Assembly (NCBI GenBank): GCA_019747815.1
Contig: JAIEQJ010000049.1
Coordinates: 1 to 64,000, forward strand
Reading direction: 5' to 3'
DNA length: 64,000 nucleotides
Source of the DNA: Hyphomonadaceae bacterium
Lineage (GTDB): Bacteria > Pseudomonadota > Alphaproteobacteria > Rhizobiales > Hyphomicrobiaceae
The first letter of the stretch is position 1; each line of letters begins with the position of its first letter. Below the pieces are notes generated by a model. The model ran no database searches. It was given only the letters and a program-made list of their open reading frames with translations, and was not told the DNA's origin. Below are positions 61,161-64,000 of the stretch, piece by piece. The translations under genes and the position numbers were made by a program.

Positions 61161-64000
61161 ATGAGCGTCTCCCAGCCCTTCATCGAACGGCCCATCGGCA
61201 CGACGCTGCTGGCGATCGGGCTGTTTCTGCTCGGCGCCGTTGCCTACATGAACCTGCCGGTGGCGAGCCTGCCTTCGATCGAGTTCCCGACCATTCGGGT
61301 CAACGCCAGCCTCCCGGGCGCCGATGCCGAGACCATGGCCGCGCGCGTTGCCGCCCCCCTCGAGCGCCGGCTCGGGGAGATCCCGGGTGTCAACGAACTC
61401 ACTTCAGTCAATTCGATCGGCTCCTCGCGCATCTCCATCCAGTTCGACCTCACGCGCGACATTGTCGGGGCGGCGCAGGATGTGCAGGCCGCCATCAATG
61501 CAGCGGCTGCGGACCTGCCGGCCGACATGCCGACGCAGCCCACGTTCCGGAAATCCAATCCGTCCGCCTCGCCCATTCTTATTCTGGCGCTCACGTCCAA
61601 GACCATACCCGCAAGCGACATCTATGACGCCGCCGACACCGTCATCGTGCAGCGCCTCTCCCAGGTCGAGGGTGTGGCAGAGGTCACCGCTGCCGGCGCC
61701 GAGCAACCCGCCATCCGCGTGCGCGTAAACCCGATGCTGCTGTCCACCGTGGGCTTGAGCATCGAGGATGTGCGCAAGGCCATCATCGGCGCCAATGCTC
61801 TTTCCCCGCTCGGCATCATCGAGGGCGCCAAGCAGGCCATCGCCATCGGCTCCAATGCCCAATTGCGCACCGTCGACGACTACCGGAGGATCGTGCTCAA
61901 GACTGCCAAGGGCGACGTGGTGCGTCTGTCGGATGTAGCCCAGGTCAAGCAGGGCACGCGCAACTCACGCTCGGCTGCGATGTTCAACAACCAGCCGGCG
62001 ATCCTGCTGACCATCACCAAGAATGCCGATGCCAACGTCATCGACACCGTCGACCGCATCAAGGCCCTGCTTCCCGAGATCAAGCGCTGGATCCCCGAAG
62101 GCATAGACATTTCCGTGCTTTCCGACCGCACCACGACCCTGCGGGCCAGCGTCCACGACATGCAGCTCACATTGGGACTGTCGGTCGCCCTCGTCATGAT
62201 GGTCGTCTATCTCTTCCTGCGACGTCCCACGCCCACCATTGCCGCCGGCATCACCGTGCCGCTGTCGCTCGCTGGCACGTGCGCCGCCATGTGGGCCGCG
62301 GGGTTCTCCGTCAACAACCTCACCCTCATGGCGCTCGCGGTCTCCGTCGGCTTCGTGGTCGACGATGCCATCGTCATGATCGAGAACATGTTCCGCAACT
62401 TGGAGCGTGGCTTCTCGCCCTTGCGTGCCGCCATGGAAGGCGCCCGCCAAATCGGCTTCACGGTGATCTCGATCAGCCTGTCGCTCATTGCGGCTTTCAT
62501 TCCGCTCCTGTTCCTGGAGGGCATCGTCGGGCGCCTGCTCAGGGAATTCTCGGTCACGCTTGTCTTTGCAATCGCCGTCTCCACCGTGGTCTCGCTCACC
62601 GTTACGCCCATGATCTGCGCGTACTTCGTCCGCTCGGGCCCGAGCCCCAGCACCACCCTCCTCGATCGCCTCGTCGAGGGCACCATGCGCCGGGTTCTCG
62701 GCGCCTACGGCCACACGCTCGACGTGGCACTCAGGCACCGTGTACTTACCACACTGGTCATGCTTGCCACCGTCGCCGCCACCGTGAACCTCTACGTCAA
62801 GACCCCCAAGGGCTACTTCCCGCAAGACGATACCGGCCTGATCGTCGGCTCCACCCAGGCTTATGCCGACGTTTCCTTCGAAGCCATGTCCAAGCTGCAG
62901 CAGCGGGCCCTCGACATCGTGCTGGCTGACCCGGCCGTGGCCGGCGTCGGCTCCTCGGTCGGCGCATCGTGGTTCAACGCATCGGTCAACCAGGGCCGCA
63001 TGTTCATAAGCTTGAAGCCACTGTCCGAGCGCGGAGGGCTGACCACCCAGCGCATTACGGATCGTCTGCGCCTGGCGCTCTCGGGCATCGAGGGTCTCAA
63101 CGTTTCCTTCTTCGCCGCGCAGGACATCCGCGCCGGCGCGCGCCAGGGCCGATCGCAATATCAATTCACGTTCTGGAGCCCCGAATTCGATGTGCTCTAT
63201 GAGTGGGTGCCCAAGGTAGTCGAGCGTCTCAACCAGATTCCGGGGCTCACCGACGTCTCCACCGATCGCGAGCAGGGTGGATTGCAGGCCACGATCAAGA
63301 TCGACAGGCAAGCCGCCGCACGGCTCGGTGTCGACGTGCAGGACATCAACAACGCGTTGAACAATGCGTTCTCCCAGCGCCAGATCTCCACCATCTACAC
63401 CCAGCGCAATCAGTACCGCATCATCCTGGAGGTCGATCCGCGCTTCCAGCGGGCCCCCTCGGACCTCAACCGTATCTTCGTACCCGGCCGCAACGGCGTG
63501 CAGGTGCCGCTCGACAGTGTGGTCAATGTCAGCCAGACGCTGGCGCCGCTGGTGGTAAACCATCAAGGGCCGTTTCCCGCCGTAACCATAAACTATGGCC
63601 TCACGGCCGAGATGACACTCGATGAGGCTCAGGCTGCCATCCGCGCGGCGATTGCGGATCTGAGGATGCCCGACGTCATTCGCGCGGAGGCCGCCGGCGA
63701 CGCCAAGGCGTTCCAGCAGCAGGCCAACCGGCAGGCGCTTCTGATCATCGCAGCGCTGCTCGCCGTCTACATCGTGCTCGGCGTGCTCTACGAGAGCCTT
63801 GCGCACCCCTTAACCATCATTTCTACGCTGCCCTCGGCCGGGCTTGGTGCCTTGGTGGCCCTGCGGCTCGCCGGTATGGAACTCACCGTGATCGCCTTCA
63901 TCGGCATCATCCTGCTCATCGGCATCGTCAAGAAGAACGGCATCATGCTGGTGGACTTCGCCCTGGAGGCGGAACGTGAACGGGGCCTAAGCCCTGCCCG
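61161..64000 (+). CDS. RND multidrug efflux transporter (MdtC-like), 3' end outside window
   Basis: Second RND pump subunit, open to the window end: about 946 residues are visible of an expected 1030-1050. It begins MSVSQPFIERPIGTTLLAIG, has SASPILILALTSKTIP as in MdtC, GFVVDDAIVMIEN in helix 4 and GIVKKNGIMLVDFALEAER in helix 10. The reading frame is unbroken. It starts 4 bases after the first pump, so the three genes form one operon. Confidence 0.93.
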   Translation, partial: MSVSQPFIERPIGTTLLAIGLFLLGAVAYMNLPVASLPSIEFPTIRVNASLPGADAETMAARVAAPLERRLGEIPGVNELTSVNSIGSSRISIQFDLTRDIVGAAQDVQAAINAAAADLPADMPTQPTFRKSNPSASPILILALTSKTIPASDIYDAADTVIVQRLSQVEGVAEVTAAGAEQPAIRVRVNPMLLSTVGLSIEDVRKAIIGANALSPLGIIEGAKQAIAIGSNAQLRTVDDYRRIVLKTAKGDVVRLSDVAQVKQGTRNSRSAAMFNNQPAILLTITKNADANVIDTVDRIKALLPEIKRWIPEGIDISVLSDRTTTLRASVHDMQLTLGLSVALVMMVVYLFLRRPTPTIAAGITVPLSLAGTCAAMWAAGFSVNNLTLMALAVSVGFVVDDAIVMIENMFRNLERGFSPLRAAMEGARQIGFTVISISLSLIAAFIPLLFLEGIVGRLLREFSVTLVFAIAVSTVVSLTVTPMICAYFVRSGPSPSTTLLDRLVEGTMRRVLGAYGHTLDVALRHRVLTTLVMLATVAATVNLYVKTPKGYFPQDDTGLIVGSTQAYADVSFEAMSKLQQRALDIVLADPAVAGVGSSVGASWFNASVNQGRMFISLKPLSERGGLTTQRITDRLRLALSGIEGLNVSFFAAQDIRAGARQGRSQYQFTFWSPEFDVLYEWVPKVVERLNQIPGLTDVSTDREQGGLQATIKIDRQAAARLGVDVQDINNALNNAFSQRQISTIYTQRNQYRIILEVDPRFQRAPSDLNRIFVPGRNGVQVPLDSVVNVSQTLAPLVVNHQGPFPAVTINYGLTAEMTLDEAQAAIRAAIADLRMPDVIRAEAAGDAKAFQQQANRQALLIIAALLAVYIVLGVLYESLAHPLTIISTLPSAGLGALVALRLAGMELTVIAFIGIILLIGIVKKNGIMLVDFALEAERERGLSPA

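Noticed and set aside
61965..63806. 613-codon open frame on the minus strand
   Set aside because: Antisense to the second RND pump gene; Asp/His/Gly-rich shadow translation.

Overview
The window is high-GC DNA from an alphaproteobacterium, most likely a member of the Hyphomicrobiales (Rhizobiales). The evidence is the dapA-smpB pair lying divergent to an Slt-type lytic transglycosylase, an OmpA/BON protein followed by a 35-residue membrane microprotein, a double cold-shock-domain protein, a palindromic intergenic element of rhizobial type, and repeated tripartite tricarboxylate transport (TTT) genes. The assignment is inferred from gene content; no rRNA or other marker gene is present.

Layout. 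0-6 kb holds housekeeping and envelope genes: a family 5 uracil-DNA glycosylase, two overlapping peroxiredoxin-like paralogues of which one lacks the redox cysteines, smpB, dapA and a soluble lytic transglycosylase. 6-12 kb holds an alpha/beta hydrolase, a tctBAC transporter operon and an exported NlpC/P60-like protein of unknown role. 12-16 kb, minus strand, is an envelope operon: OmpA with BON repeats, a membrane microprotein and a membrane-anchored protein with three helix-hairpin-helix-like repeats.

16-27 kb is a catabolic block: PaaG-type isomerase, PaaI-type thioesterase, a group D flavin monooxygenase and a PaaK-type CoA ligase, then a nitroreductase-family flavoprotein, an ACMSD-like amidohydrolase and a complete five-gene LIV-type ABC importer. 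The PaaABCDE epoxidase and the ring-opening PaaZ are absent from the window, so this resembles a variant aryl-CoA route. 26.7-34.8 kb holds pncC, an orphan Bug receptor, an SDR lacking the catalytic tyrosine, small proteins, a quinone oxidoreductase, a histidine phosphatase and a second tct operon on the minus strand.

34.8-35.6 kb is an 0.8-kb non-coding stretch rich in inverted repeats, ending in a 24-bp palindromic operator just upstream of a tetR gene. That gene starts an efflux operon (TetR, HlyD-type adaptor, ABC ATPase, ABC-2 permease) resembling CecR-YbhGFS. A GGDEF-EAL protein converges on it. 41.8-49.2 kb has glyoxalase I, the cold-shock protein with a long AT-rich leader, an iron/thiamine-type ABC importer and a PRISE-type SDR. 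At 49.35-49.72 kb a 5' fragment of tRNA-Pro is followed by the N-terminus of a tyrosine integrase, the scar of a lost integrative element.

50-64 kb holds an exported TPR-caspase protein, a Tat-exported PhoX-family protein, an exported redoxin, a tandem-domain exported protein, and an MdtABC-like RND efflux operon whose adaptor carries a C-terminal cysteine-rich (GLG1-type) repeat. The second RND pump gene runs off the window end. No rRNA, CRISPR array, intact transposon or intact tRNA was found. Strongest leads: the variant aryl-CoA cluster, the TPR-caspase, the RND adaptor with the Cys-rich tail, and the tRNA/integrase scar.
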